Assembly: GCF_016599855.1 (NCBI RefSeq)
Contig: NZ_CP067041.1
Coordinates: forward strand, 1,860,001 to 1,924,000
From: Bradyrhizobium diazoefficiens
GTDB taxonomy: Bacteria; Pseudomonadota; Alphaproteobacteria; Rhizobiales; Xanthobacteraceae
Length of the DNA stretch: 64,000 nt
Reading direction: 5' to 3'
Positions 40,417 through 50,209 of the stretch are shown here, one piece after another. Each line of letters begins with the position of its first letter. Position 1 is the first letter of the stretch. The translations under genes were made by a program, and so were the position numbers. The notes beneath the pieces are model-generated. The model saw only the letters and a list, made by a program, of their open reading frames with translations, made no database searches and had not been told where the DNA came from.

Positions 40417-42135
40417 ATGATTGCGACTCCTGCCGGCAATTTGACTGATGCGATCGCTGCGGTCGAGGACGTCTCGTCGCGCATCGAAGATGTGTTTGCC
40501 CGCGTCGGCCACGAACTCGGTCGTGGCCACATCATCTTCAAGGAGCTGAATCAGGGGCTCGCCTCTCTTTCCGGAGAGCTCTCCGGTGCGGGGATCGAAG
40601 GAGCCGCGATTGCGCTGCAGGAGATTGCGGCGCGGCTGAGCGAGCTGGCGCGGGCGTTGCCGGCCGAGAGCGCTTTGCTCGCGATGATCGGCAAGAGCAC
40701 GACCGAGGCGTCTGCGCTGCTGAAGCCGCTGTTCAAGCATATCCAGATGATCACTATCATCGCGCGCAGCGCGCGGATCGAGGCGGCGTCGCTCGATGGC
40801 GAACGCGAAGGTTTTCTCGCCTTCACGCAGGAGGCCTACGATCTCGGAAGGTCCGTGCAAGGCTCGATCGAGGGGTGCGCGCGGGACCAGCAGCGTCTGT
40901 CGGAGGCGGTCGCCACCGCATTCGGCCGGCAGAAGGACTTCGAGAGCCGCTACGGCGATCGGCTGGTCGCAGAGAGCGCCGAACTCGGCGCAGCCTATTC
41001 CGGCCTGCGCGACCAGCGCAGCAAGAGCAGCCATCTCGCCGATCTCGCCAGCGGCAGCACGCGAAAGATCGCCGAGGCGGTCGGCGGCGCGATCATTTCC
41101 TTGCAGGCTGGCGACAGCACGCGGCAACGCCTCGAACATATCTGCCACGGCTTGCGGCTTTCGTCCGTCTCCGCGCCGAGCCTCATCCCGGGGCCGATCC
41201 CAACCGAAGATGGCGTGCATGCAATCCGCCAGCTGCAGGCGGCTCAGCTCAGGGACGCCCAGCGCGAGTTCGGCGGCGACATCGGGCAGATCATCCGGGC
41301 GCTGTCGGCAATCCTGAATGATGCTGGCAGCGTCGTCAGTCACGGTCGCTCGCTATTCGGCGATGAGAACGGCTCGTCGTCGTTCCTGACCCGCATCAAG
41401 CAGAGGCTGGCCCAGGCCTCGACCCTGATCGCCACTTGCGAGGGCGCCGGCCGCTCGGTCGACGAGGCGCTGGCGGTCGTCGAGGATACGCTGGCGAAAT
41501 TCCGCCGGGCCATTGCGGGCCTGGCCGAAGCCACGGTCGATATCACGCTGATCGGCATGAACGCGGGCCTCAAGGCGAGCCATCTCGGTAGCCGCGGCAG
41601 CGCCTTCGTCGTCATCGCCAACGAGCTCAAGGCGACCGCCGACCAGGTTTCGGCGGGCGCCGGACGCTTGCGGCCCGTCCTCGATTGCATCGAGCGGTCG
41701 GCCAACGAATTGAGGGAGCTCCGCGTCCGGGGCGATCCTACCCAACTCGCCAACCTAGAGCCGCAGATCCTTCAGGCGCTGCGGGAGGTCGAGGCCGGCA
41801 ACGAACGGCTCGGCAAGCTGATGAGCCGGCTCGTCGACGAAGGCGCAGAATTCGAAGGCTTGATGAATTCGGCGCAAGGCCTGATGAGCTCGCTCGGCGA
41901 GAGCTCCGCGTCACTGCCGGCCGTCGCGGCGCGCCTCGAGATCGCAAGCGCAGGCACGCATCGCCCGCAGCCGCAGGACGAGGCAGTGCTCGACGATCTC
42001 TTCGCGCGCTGCACGATGGAGCGCGAGCGCAACGTCCACCGGGAATTCTTGCAGTCCCTCGGGCTTTCGTCGATCGGCGCCGCACGCCGGGTCGAGGTGA
42101 TTGGATCGGCGGATGACGGCGTAGAACTGTTTTGA
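40417..42135 (+). CDS. Soluble chemotaxis-associated protein with two MCP-tip-like motifs
   Basis: 572 residues, strongly helical, with no signal peptide or membrane segment. Two stretches recall the MCP hairpin tip: IIARSARIEAASLDGEREGF at about residue 112 and LIGMNAGLKASHLGSRGSAF at about 378 (compare [20 protein letters not shown]). This suggests two signalling-type coiled coils in one chain. It starts six bases after the cheB stop. The function is unknown; it may be a cytosolic receptor or scaffold for CheA/CheW. Confidence 0.78.
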   Translation: MIATPAGNLTDAIAAVEDVSSRIEDVFARVGHELGRGHIIFKELNQGLASLSGELSGAGIEGAAIALQEIAARLSELARALPAESALLAMIGKSTTEASALLKPLFKHIQMITIIARSARIEAASLDGEREGFLAFTQEAYDLGRSVQGSIEGCARDQQRLSEAVATAFGRQKDFESRYGDRLVAESAELGAAYSGLRDQRSKSSHLADLASGSTRKIAEAVGGAIISLQAGDSTRQRLEHICHGLRLSSVSAPSLIPGPIPTEDGVHAIRQLQAAQLRDAQREFGGDIGQIIRALSAILNDAGSVVSHGRSLFGDENGSSSFLTRIKQRLAQASTLIATCEGAGRSVDEALAVVEDTLAKFRRAIAGLAEATVDITLIGMNAGLKASHLGSRGSAFVVIANELKATADQVSAGAGRLRPVLDCIERSANELRELRVRGDPTQLANLEPQILQALREVEAGNERLGKLMSRLVDEGAEFEGLMNSAQGLMSSLGESSASLPAVAARLEIASAGTHRPQPQDEAVLDDLFARCTMERERNVHREFLQSLGLSSIGAARRVEVIGSADDGVELF

Positions 42136-42282
42136 GCCCGCCGCCGATGTCGCGCATGCGCCGGCAATTTGACGAATTGACTTTGCGGGCCGTTAACCGT
42201 CGCGGAACATGCACCATATTGGTCATTGTCGCGCCCCAGAGTTGGCCGCAAATACATTTGAATTTTACGACGGATGTTTTTC

Positions 42283-42729
42283 ATGCTGAGAGACGGCAAA
42301 TACGCTGCCTGGTTCAGAACCCCGCGTGGTCAGGGCACGGGCATTGTGGAGCTTGTCGACGGGCGGATCGCGGGCTGCGACAGCTTCTTCACTTACGGTG
42401 GTTCCTATCAGGTCGATCGGCAACGTTTCACGGGCGTTCTCACCGTGAAAAGACATTCCGCGGGCAATCCGAGCGTGTTCGGCCCCGATGAGGTCGATGT
42501 CGATCTGTCCGGCATGTGCAGCGGCGCGGTAGCGACATGCTCGGGGACGGCAAGGCAAGTGCCCGAAATCAGCTTCGAAGCGACGCTGATCTACAGCCAG
42601 GAAGAAGATGCTCCAGCCGACGCCAAATGCGCGATCGTGAAGCTCAATGCCGACAAATTGCCCAAGGAGCTCGATAGCCGCTCGCGGCCTCGGCCTTCTT
42701 TCCTGCCCTCCAGGCCTCCCGCGTCCTGA
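42283..42729 (+). CDS. GrlR-like regulatory-domain protein
   Basis: About 148 residues. It begins MLRDGKYAAWFRTPRGQGTG, then VELVDGRIAGCDSFFTYGGS and FTGVLTVKRHSAG, resembling the eight-strand GrlR fold first known from a type III secretion regulator. No GrlA or secretion genes are here. It may bind a small ligand. Starts at 42274 or 42283 are both possible. The tail is Pro/Arg-rich. Confidence 0.72.
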   Translation: MLRDGKYAAWFRTPRGQGTGIVELVDGRIAGCDSFFTYGGSYQVDRQRFTGVLTVKRHSAGNPSVFGPDEVDVDLSGMCSGAVATCSGTARQVPEISFEATLIYSQEEDAPADAKCAIVKLNADKLPKELDSRSRPRPSFLPSRPPAS

Positions 42730-42855
42730 TGCGTCCCGCGCCTTAGCTTTGCGTTGACGCTGTTTTCGCGAAAGCATGTGGCGACCGCATCGCGGCAATA
42801 GTACTTTTAGATGTGAAATCTAGATTGAGGCTCATAACAAAAGGCGGACAGGGAT

Positions 42856-43140
42856 ATGCCTCAGATCTGGATGACATATGACGAACTCGCGACACTCAGC
42901 GGCTGTAGTGCCACCGAGGCCAGGGTGCAGGCGCTGCATCTGTCGCTCGATCGCCGCAAGAGCCGCGACGGAAATACCCGCGTCAAGCTGGACTTCGCCT
43001 TGATGGCTCGGTTCTTCGAGACCATTCGCGAACGCGAATTCGGCCTCGATGACGCGATCACGGCGTTGCGCGCAACTCACCGGCAGATGTCCGGCGGCTT
43101 CTCCTCCGAGCAGGACGGCTTCAGGCGCGGCGTGGTGTAA
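42856..43140 (+). CDS. Conserved-looking 94-residue protein of unknown function
   Basis: Starts MPQIWMTYDELATLSGCSAT, then LHLSLDRRKSRDGNTRVKLD. The front half looks like a small helix-turn-helix (YDELATLSGCSATEARVQAL), so DNA binding is possible. A damaged copy of its first 25 codons and upstream region lies at 49932. Function unknown. Confidence 0.68.
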   Translation: MPQIWMTYDELATLSGCSATEARVQALHLSLDRRKSRDGNTRVKLDFALMARFFETIREREFGLDDAITALRATHRQMSGGFSSEQDGFRRGVV

Positions 43141-43268
43141 GTCCTTTGCTCCGGCAGCAGTCGGCTTGGTCCGAATCAGGCATAATCAGCCAGCCGGAAT
43201 TTGGGGCGAGCCTTGGTGTTCACACCGGAATAGGTCGAAACCAACGGGATCCGGGCTGGGAGGTTGCC

Positions 43269-43697
43269 ATGATGAGAGCCGTATACCTAGCGGGTGCGAT
43301 GGTTCTTGCGCTCCCGTTTCTTCTCGTGACGGCGGCCGGTGCCGAAGTGGTCAAATTGCAGGCGGAACTCAAGGGCAGCAACGAGGTGCCGCCCAATGCG
43401 AGCTCCGGCTCCGGCAAGGCCGAGGCGGCTTTCGATACCGAGACGAAGGTCCTTACCTATACGGTCACCTACGCAGGTCTAACGGGTCCCGCGCTCGGTG
43501 CGCATTTCCATGGACCGGGCGAAGCGGGCAAGAATGCAGGCATTGCGCTGCCGTTCAAGTCGACACAAAGCCCGATCCAGGGCACGGCGACCCTCACCGA
43601 GGCGCAGGCTGCCGATCTGCTGGCCGGCAAATGGTATGCGAATGTCCATACCGCAGCCAATCCAGGTGGTGAGCTGCGCGGGCAGATGGCAAAATAG
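43269..43697 (+). CDS. Exported CHRD-domain protein
   Basis: 142 residues with a signal peptide ending VTAAGAEV. The CHRD fold shows as LKGSNEVPPNASSGSGKAEA, YAGLTGPALGAHFHGPGEAG and WYANVHTAANPGGELRGQM. CHRD domains occur in chordin and in bacterial exported proteins of unclear role. It stands alone. Confidence 0.88.
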   Translation: MMRAVYLAGAMVLALPFLLVTAAGAEVVKLQAELKGSNEVPPNASSGSGKAEAAFDTETKVLTYTVTYAGLTGPALGAHFHGPGEAGKNAGIALPFKSTQSPIQGTATLTEAQAADLLAGKWYANVHTAANPGGELRGQMAK

Positions 43698-43751
43698 TCT
43701 GTCGGACCGGGCTGCAGATCGCGCGTGCGACGCGACCTGACGTCGCTCGCC

Positions 43752-44117
43752 TCAGGACGGCGGTCTGGGCAGGAAAGCCAGAATGGTCTGGGCGAGGCTC
43801 ACGCCGAGGATGCCGCCGGCCGTCTTTTGCAGCACGTCGATGAACCGCGGATCGCGGTCGGGCACCATCGCCTGCAGCATCTCGAGTCCGACGGCGACGG
43901 CGACCACGAATGCGCAAGCCAGCCTCAAGCGGCCTGGCAGCAGGAACGACAGCAGGAAGCCAAGCAGGCAATAGGCGCTGAAGCGCTCGATCACGACCAC
44001 CCAGTAGGCCTCGGCATGGCCTATCAGCACTGGCCTGCCCGCAAGCGTGGCCAGCGTGGCATAGGCGATCAGCGCAAGGCAGATGGTCGCGGCTGCGATG
44101 AGATGATTTCGGCGCAT
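43752..44117 (-). CDS. VanZ-like small membrane protein
   Basis: 121 residues with four hydrophobic helices and the VanZ-like pattern FSAYCLLGFLLSFLLP, then VGLEMLQAMVPDRDPRFIDV, QKTAGGILG. The family includes VanZ, but most members have no known role. It lies 153 bases downstream of the EAL gene, same strand. Confidence 0.82.
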   Translation of the reverse strand: MRRNHLIAAATICLALIAYATLATLAGRPVLIGHAEAYWVVVIERFSAYCLLGFLLSFLLPGRLRLACAFVVAVAVGLEMLQAMVPDRDPRFIDVLQKTAGGILGVSLAQTILAFLPRPPS

Positions 44118-44270
44118 TGTAGCATCATAGCCGGTCGGCCGGCATGCCGCTTCCGAAAGCGGAGAATATCGTTAAGCCTCGCACATTGCCCATGGTGGTT
44201 CGCCGCTCGTGGTTCGTCCCGGGACTTATCTGGAGGTGCCTGGCTGTCCGAATTCGAGCCAGTCGGCCGG

Positions 44271-45863
44271 TCAGGCGACCCGCTCGTTGTTGCCGGTCGG
44301 ACCTGCGCCGGCAATTGCGGCACGTCGCGACGCCATCAATTCGCTGAACTTTGCAAAGGGCAGGGGCGCGGCGACGAGATAGCCCTGGCCCTCTTCCACG
44401 CCACACGAGATCAGCGCGCGGACCTGCTCTTCGGTCTCGACGCCTTCCGCAACCACGGTCATGTGGAAGTCCCTGGCGAGCGCCACCAGCATCTCCACGA
44501 TCGTCGTGGTCGAGGCGTCCACCGTAATGGTGTCGACGAAGAACTTGTCGATCTTGATCGTGTTGGCGCCGAGCCCTTTCAGCCGCGACAGCCCGCTATG
44601 GCCGACGCCGACATCGTCGATGGCGACACGAAAGCCGTAGTCGCGCAACTCGCCGACCACGGCTGCGGCGCGCGTGAGATCGTCGAGCTCGTCGCGCTCG
44701 GTCACCTCGAGCACGATCTGCCGCGCCGAGACCCGTGCGGCAGCGACGGTGCTGCGCAGCGTTTCGACGAAGCCTGCGCCGAGGATGTGTCTGGGCACGA
44801 CATTGAACGAGAGCTTGAAATCCTTGTCGGCTTTGAGAAGCGGCTGGAGGTCGGCCAGCGCGCGGCTGAGCAGCTGCCAGGTCATGGCTTCGACCCGTCC
44901 GCTGGATTCCGCCAGCGGAATGAAGTTCATCGGCGGCACCACCGTGCCGTCTTCACGCAGCCAGCGCGCCAGGATTTCGCAGCCTTTGATCTCACCGGTG
45001 CGAAGATCGAAGATCGGCTGAAAGTAAGGCTTGAATTCACCGTGCGCCAGCGCACGATCGAGATCGGCAACGGGCCCCTCCATGCGCCGGGTCCGCGACA
45101 GTAGGACCCCGAACAGCACGCCGAGTGCGAGCGAGACCGCCATAGCCGGCCAATAGGCCTCGCTGTTCCATGTCGACAGCACCGACTTGTCGATGCGGAT
45201 GACCGCGCGCAGCGGATAGCGCGCCGAGCTTTTCTCGAAATCGATCGGATGCGGCAGCGCCTTGTTGGCGTCGAGCGCAAACTCGCCGAGCTGTGCGCCG
45301 TTCGTCAGCGCAAGCAGCACTTCGCCATGCGAGCGCAGCTCGGTCGGCATGATGTCGAACAGGCTGGAATTGATGCCGAGAATGGCAACCAGCGCCTTCT
45401 TGTCGCCGATGTCCCTGAGCACGCCGAGTGCGTCACCGCCGAACTGCTCGACACGGAACAGCATTAGCTTCGAATCGCGCGACGCAAGCATGTCCGCCCG
45501 ATCGACCCAGCCCTTGTCGAATTCGAGCGTCTCGGAATAGGCCGAGCAGATCACCGAGCCATCGGAATTGACGAGGCGGACGTCCTTCACGGCGGAGCGT
45601 TGATAGACATGGAGCCGGATCGCCTGGAGCGAGGCGGGGTCGCAGGTCGCGAGCCCGCGGCTGGCCAGCTCGTCAAGGCTCGCGGTTGCAAAGTCCACGG
45701 CAAATTCGGATCGGCGCAGCACGACTTCGGTCAGCTCGCTAAGCCGGCGCACCTGCTGATCGTGGATGAAGCGCGTCGCCGCGATGTGTCCGGCGAGGGC
45801 GAACGCAGCCGTGCCCGCAAGCACGAGCGCCGCCAGTGAGAGTCTCGGCCGTGCTGCTTTCAT
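44271..45863 (-). CDS. CSS-motif / EAL-domain cyclic-di-GMP phosphodiesterase
   Basis: 530 residues. A first membrane helix, a periplasmic CSS domain with the two cysteines (ATCDPASLQ, VICSAYSE) that form a disulfide redox switch, a second helix near 245, then an EAL domain: FKPYFQPIFDLRTGEIKGCE (motif EIL in place of EAL), FNVVPRHIL, LEVTERDEL, AIDDVGVGHSGLSRL and KIDKFFVDTI. Most catalytic residues are present, so it is likely active against cyclic-di-GMP and tuned by periplasmic thiol state. Confidence 0.92.
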   Translation of the reverse strand: MKAARPRLSLAALVLAGTAAFALAGHIAATRFIHDQQVRRLSELTEVVLRRSEFAVDFATASLDELASRGLATCDPASLQAIRLHVYQRSAVKDVRLVNSDGSVICSAYSETLEFDKGWVDRADMLASRDSKLMLFRVEQFGGDALGVLRDIGDKKALVAILGINSSLFDIMPTELRSHGEVLLALTNGAQLGEFALDANKALPHPIDFEKSSARYPLRAVIRIDKSVLSTWNSEAYWPAMAVSLALGVLFGVLLSRTRRMEGPVADLDRALAHGEFKPYFQPIFDLRTGEIKGCEILARWLREDGTVVPPMNFIPLAESSGRVEAMTWQLLSRALADLQPLLKADKDFKLSFNVVPRHILGAGFVETLRSTVAAARVSARQIVLEVTERDELDDLTRAAAVVGELRDYGFRVAIDDVGVGHSGLSRLKGLGANTIKIDKFFVDTITVDASTTTIVEMLVALARDFHMTVVAEGVETEEQVRALISCGVEEGQGYLVAAPLPFAKFSELMASRRAAIAGAGPTGNNERVA

Positions 45864-46540
45864 CCGGCCCGCGAAAGTTAAGAGAGGTGATCAGAACTCT
45901 AGCCTCGGAGGCACTAAGATAGGGTTTAAGACGATGGCGTCCGGACCTTTGAACCGAAGTTCACGGGTCAATGGAGGCAGCGGTTTCCGAAGATCCGCGC
46001 AGCGATGATGGCTCGGCAGGGCATGAGACCTGGCGGCGCAGGTGCCATTTCACAGTGACTGGTCTGAGCTGGCGAGGAAAGACACCGATTTTCCGGCTAT
46101 TTGGTCTCGTCGCCCACAATCGCCATGCCACGAACAGGACGTTAACGGCGAACCAAACCGGCACGAACCGAGAGTTCCATCTGCGGGATTGCCGGCCGGG
46201 GCAGGCGCGAGGCCAATCGCCTCATGGCAAGACCGCGTTCGCCCTCGAAGCGCCGCGTCAACGCCGATTGTAGGACCAGCCTTTGTCGACATTGGTCGGT
46301 AGCGAGCGGCGAAGTAGGGATTCTTGAGGCAATTGCCTGCGGGATCATAGATCCGATCCGCGCATTCATGGAAGTTCAGGGTCGAAACCAAACGCGCACC
46401 AAGGTGCACCATTCGGGAATCCGAAGGCAACAGGCACCTGCGCTGATGCCACGGAAGGCAGACAATCGTCATTGCTCTCCAGTCTAACATCCATGCGTGG
46501 AGAGATCGAGAGCGCTGAAACGCTTGAAATGCGTCGCCCG
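45864..46540. other. Intergenic region without a supported gene
   Basis: 677 bases with several overlapping open frames on both strands but none with family-like composition or a matching ribosome site. I see no RNA gene here. Confidence 0.5.
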
Positions 46541-46714
46541 CTAGCTCCTCTTGGTGGCCTTCGATTTCAGCACCAAGCCGAGACGCAAGGCCATGCGCTT
46601 GATTGCGTCGGGCGATCGCCCGAGCTGCTTCGCCGCCTCCTCCAGCGACGTCGAAGACTTGGCCAGCTCCATGAGCCGGCGGTCCTCTTTGAACGACCAA
46701 GGCTTCCGCGCCAT
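46541..46714 (-). CDS. Small SANT/Myb-like or HTH protein
   Basis: 57 residues from ATG 46714: MARKPWSFKEDRRLMELAKS, then LEEAAKQLGRSPDAIKRMAL and a basic tail. The pattern of a tryptophan-started helix and a second recognition helix suits a small DNA-binding domain. An open frame extends upstream to 46858 without similar content. Related small proteins are common in Bradyrhizobium (recollection). Confidence 0.68.
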   Translation of the reverse strand: MARKPWSFKEDRRLMELAKSSTSLEEAAKQLGRSPDAIKRMALRLGLVLKSKATKRS

Positions 46715-47282
46715 AACCGAAATGATCCTCCTGCATCGACACAACGACAAAGCCGCCAAGCGGACCCATGTCGCTCGACGGCTTTGCTTGGGTGGGGCCG
46801 GGCCTTTGGGGACGCCCGGTGCGGAGATGAATATGCGATCGGCGAGACTTCGCAACAAACAACGCGGATTAAGCTAACTGCTCAACCTTACCGCGACGAA
46901 ATCGGTACCTGGCGCCCCGTACAACTCCGGGGTTTTCTCGGCATCGGGCCGGTCAGCGTTGACTGCGGGCGTCGGAGCTGAGGTTACTTCACCACGTCCG
47001 GTTGCCGCAGAACGGGCCCGGGTGCTGGTAAGACTGCTTGCCAAATCTTCGCACGCAGCAGTGAACGTCTCTCGTGGAAGTTGTAATCTCTCGAGTTGGT
47101 CCAAAGCGCCGCTTCCGGGTGGCTCATCGGAAGATTGAGGCCTCGGACGACCGTCCAGCCCGCCAATCCAGACGAAATAATATTCGTCCATCCTCGTGTG
47201 AATTCCCTTTGCAGATCGACGCGGTCAGGCTGCCGTCGCCAATCGTACGGACGGCAGCCGTCGCGAAAGGGAGATCAATCCG
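46715..47282. other. Mostly empty region with one doubtful open frame
   Basis: The only candidate is a 105-residue frame on the minus strand (46874-47191) starting MDEYYFVWIGGLDGRPRP. It matches nothing I know, and a second frame overlaps it. I would not call it a gene without homologues. Confidence 0.4.
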
Positions 47283-48347
47283 CTATCCGACGCCGATGCG
47301 CTTCTGCTGATAGCCGCGATCGAGAATGGCTTGCCACCATTGGCGATTGTCGAAGAACCAGCGAACCGTTTTGGCCAGGCCGCTTTCGAAATTCTCGTCG
47401 GCGCGCCATCCAAGTTCGCGCTCGAGCTTCGAAGCATCGATGGCGTAGCGGCGGTCGTGACCGGGACGGTCGGCGACGAACGAAATAAGGCCACGCCGCG
47501 AGCCCGCCGCGCGCGGCGACATTTTATCGAGCAGGTCGCAAATCCTTTCCACGACGTGAAGGTTGGTACGCTCGTTTCGGCCGCCGATATTGTACGTCTC
47601 GCCGATCGCTCCGCGCTCGAGCACGAGTGTGAGCGCCTTGGCGTGGTCCTCGACGTAGAGCCAATCGCGAATGTTCTGTCCGTCGCCGTAAACCGGCAGC
47701 GTCTCTCCGGCGAGCCCCTTGATGATGACGTGCGGAATGAGCTTCTCGGGAAAGTGATAGGGCCCGTAATTGTTGGAGCAGTTCGTCACCATCGTCGGAA
47801 GGTCGTAGGTCTCGCGCCAGGCGCGGACCAGATGGTCGGACGATGCCTTGCTCGCCGAGTAGGGCGAGTTGGGTGAATAGGACGTGGTCTCGGTGAAATA
47901 ACCGTCCTTGCCGAGCGACCCGAACACCTCGTCGGTGGAGATGTGGAGGAAGCGGAATTGCGAACGGCGGTCCGGGCTCAGGGCCCTCCAGTATCGCAGC
48001 GCTTCCTGCAGCAGCGTGAAGGTACCGACGATGTTGGTCTGGATGAATTCGCCGGGGCCGTCGATCGAGCGATCGACATGGCTCTCGGCCGCCAGATTCA
48101 TCACCGCGAAAGGCTGGTATTTCTCGAACAGCCTGCGCAGCGACGCCGCTTCGCAAATGCATTGCTTCTCGAACACGTAACGCGGGTTTGCTTCGGCGTC
48201 GGGGAGTGACTCGAGATTCGCCGCATAAGTCAGCTTGTCGATGTTGACGACGCGCGCATGCGTGTCGCGGAGGAGATGACGGACGACTGCGGAGCCGATG
48301 AATCCCGCACCGCCCGTGACGAAAATCGTGGAGCGTTCGAAACGCAT
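47283..48347 (-). CDS. rfbB: dTDP-glucose 4,6-dehydratase
   Basis: 354 residues, a full RmlB. NAD-binding [30 protein letters not shown] (catalytic Thr-Asp-Glu), [19 protein letters not shown] (YxxxK) and [17 protein letters not shown]. It makes dTDP-4-keto-6-deoxyglucose for rhamnose and other deoxysugars. It lies 12 bases after rfbA. RfbC and RfbD are not in this window. Confidence 0.95.
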   Translation of the reverse strand: MRFERSTIFVTGGAGFIGSAVVRHLLRDTHARVVNIDKLTYAANLESLPDAEANPRYVFEKQCICEAASLRRLFEKYQPFAVMNLAAESHVDRSIDGPGEFIQTNIVGTFTLLQEALRYWRALSPDRRSQFRFLHISTDEVFGSLGKDGYFTETTSYSPNSPYSASKASSDHLVRAWRETYDLPTMVTNCSNNYGPYHFPEKLIPHVIIKGLAGETLPVYGDGQNIRDWLYVEDHAKALTLVLERGAIGETYNIGGRNERTNLHVVERICDLLDKMSPRAAGSRRGLISFVADRPGHDRRYAIDASKLERELGWRADENFESGLAKTVRWFFDNRQWWQAILDRGYQQKRIGVG

Positions 48348-48359
48348 GGGTGATCTGCC

Positions 48360-49244
48360 TCAGTCTTGAGCGGCGAAGGAGCGGGCCACCGATTGCAGAT
48401 ACTGGCCGTAGCTGCTCTTGGCGGTCTTCTCGGCAACCTTCGCGAAGGCTTCGAGAGAAATGTAACCGCGCCGCAAGGCGATTTCCTCTGGGCAGGCGAT
48501 GCGCAACCCCTGGCGCTGTTCGAGGATCTGGACGAAATGGCTGGCTTCGACCAGTGAGGCGTGAGTGCCGGTGTCGAGCCAGGCCATGCCGCGGCCCATG
48601 AGCCGCACGAACAGCTTTCCGCGCTCCAGATAGACCCGGTTGACGTCGGTGATCTCGAGCTCGCCGCGCGCGGATGGCGAAACCCTTGCGGCGATGTCCA
48701 GAACTTCATTGTCGTAGAAATAGAGGCCGGTCACCGCGATGTTCGATCGCGGTTGGGCCGGCTTCTCCTCGATCGACAGTGCCCGTCCGCCGGCGTCGAG
48801 CTCGACCACGCCATATTGCTCCGGGGTATTGACGGGGTATCCGAAAATCGTGGCTCCGCGCCCGTACTCGGCGGCGGCCTGGTTCAGCATCTCTGGCAGG
48901 CGGTTGCCATAAAAGATATTGTCGCCCAGCACCAGGGCGACGGGGTCCTCGCCGACAAAGTCGCGGCCCACGATGAAGGCATCGGCGAGCCCGCGCGGGG
49001 TGTCCTGATGGGCATAGGAGAAGCGCAGGCCGATCTCCGAGCCATCGCCGAGCAGTCGTTGGAATAGCGGTTGGTCCTGCGGTGTCGTGATGATGAGGAT
49101 GTCCCGGATACCCGCGAACATCAGGGTGGACAGCGGGTAATAGATCATCGGCTTGTCGAACACCGGCAGAAGCTGCTTCGACACGACCGCGGTCACGGGA
49201 TAGAGCCGCGAACCCGTTCCGCCTGCTAGGATGATGCCTTTCAT
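48360..49244 (-). CDS. rfbA: Glucose-1-phosphate thymidylyltransferase
   Basis: 294 residues from ATG 49244, [18 protein letters not shown], then [41 protein letters not shown] and [14 protein letters not shown]. RmlA makes dTDP-glucose. The ATG overlaps the stop of the galE stump (ATGA), and this shorter start is preferred because it begins the nucleotidyltransferase motif. Confidence 0.95.
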   Translation of the reverse strand: MKGIILAGGTGSRLYPVTAVVSKQLLPVFDKPMIYYPLSTLMFAGIRDILIITTPQDQPLFQRLLGDGSEIGLRFSYAHQDTPRGLADAFIVGRDFVGEDPVALVLGDNIFYGNRLPEMLNQAAAEYGRGATIFGYPVNTPEQYGVVELDAGGRALSIEEKPAQPRSNIAVTGLYFYDNEVLDIAARVSPSARGELEITDVNRVYLERGKLFVRLMGRGMAWLDTGTHASLVEASHFVQILEQRQGLRIACPEEIALRRGYISLEAFAKVAEKTAKSSYGQYLQSVARSFAAQD

Positions 49245-49441
49245 GCGCCCTCGAAGCCGACGGCATTGCACTTACTGTGCAGATCGCCCGTCACCAGTTC
49301 ACCAGCAACGAAGCTGCGATGGCCTGTCGAGAGATTGTCATAAACGACGGGCTGATAGCCGGCGGCCGCGAGTGCGCGGCAGGCATGCGAGCCAATATAC
49401 CCTGCGCCTCCTGTGACGAGGACTGGCGGTCGATCGATCAT
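49241..49441 (-). pseudogene. Truncated galE (UDP-glucose 4-epimerase) N-terminus
   Basis: 66 residues: [20 protein letters not shown] and [14 protein letters not shown] are the NAD-binding start of GalE, to about residue 54. Then [11 protein letters not shown] and a stop that falls on the rfbA ATG. The remaining 280 residues of an epimerase are missing. It still opens the rfb operon and could lead ribosomes to rfbA. Confidence 0.85.
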
Positions 49442-49931
49442 GTTTGTTTATCCCAGAACAAGCGCAACGATCATCCAAGATAACGCTGCCAGCATTCCGG
49501 AAGAAAGACCTCCAGGGCAAGAGGTCGTTACGGCCGAAATACTAAGAGATCGAAGCTCGAGAAATCTCAACCAAACCCCTCGATATGGAAAATTTATAGA
49601 CCTACCGCAATTATCCTCAAGCATAGAATTATCGTCGGGGCATGCAAGTGGGTTGGTTTGGACCCGTTTGACGATCAGAAGAGCTACACGCGTTTGGTCC
49701 CATTGAGGTCAAGAAACGGGCCCGCTCTGCTCGGCTGCGTCCGAAGTGAGCCTGATGCCGAGAGTCCCTGTCCCCGGATCGCCTGCCACTCCCTTCGATC
49801 CGCATAGCAACCCTCTCATCTAGCCTCGTTGAGCATCTTGCCGGGAAAACGATCGCGGGATCGCGCCGCAGCAACCCCGCATTCAGGCTTAGAATTTGGA
49901 TTGAAGCCCCAAACAGGGAACGAACAGGGAC
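49442..49931. other. Intergenic, AT-richer region upstream of the rfb operon
   Basis: No gene is supported. The stretch 49540-49640 is clearly AT-richer than its surroundings and is a plausible place for the divergent or rfb promoters. The last 60 bases resemble the leader of the 94-residue gene at 42856. Confidence 0.45.
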
Positions 49932-50010
49932 GTGCCTCAGATCTGGATGGCTCATGACGAAGTCGCGCCACTCTGTGACTGCGCGGCTCTCGGTGACGTA
50001 GGAGTCAACC
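49932..50010 (+). pseudogene. Degenerate copy of the start of the 94-residue gene at 42856
   Basis: GTGCCTCAGATCTGGATG is followed by codons for MPQIWMAHDEVAPLC, close to MPQIWMTYDELATLS at 42856. Similarity fades after about 25 codons, and the frame ends without the rest of the protein. The upstream 40 bases (ttggattgaagcc, aacaggga) are also similar, so the duplication took in the leader. Confidence 0.6.
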
Positions 50011-50209
50011 CTCAAATTCGGATATCAAAAAAACCGGAGATCCGCCACCTTCTCCCCGACACGCGCGACGATCAATCTTCAAGCAGGCCGTTGCACAAAG
50101 TTCATCTTCATCTGACAAAACCTTCAGCGATGCCGATCTTGAAGTCGTCACAACGAGACGATGAAATTCGTTGGGGAGGAACGTTTCGGACAACTTTGGA
50201 ATATTCCAG

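Noticed and set aside
42283..42729. Evidence for a type III secretion locus from the GrlR-like protein
   Set aside because: No secretion apparatus, effector or GrlA gene lies in the window.
46050..46862. 270-codon minus-strand frame
   Set aside because: It overlaps the small HTH gene in another frame, has no domain and a random-looking composition.
46874..47191. 105-codon minus-strand frame starting MDEYYFVW
   Set aside because: No homologue or motif recognised and another frame overlaps it; left as a remark only.
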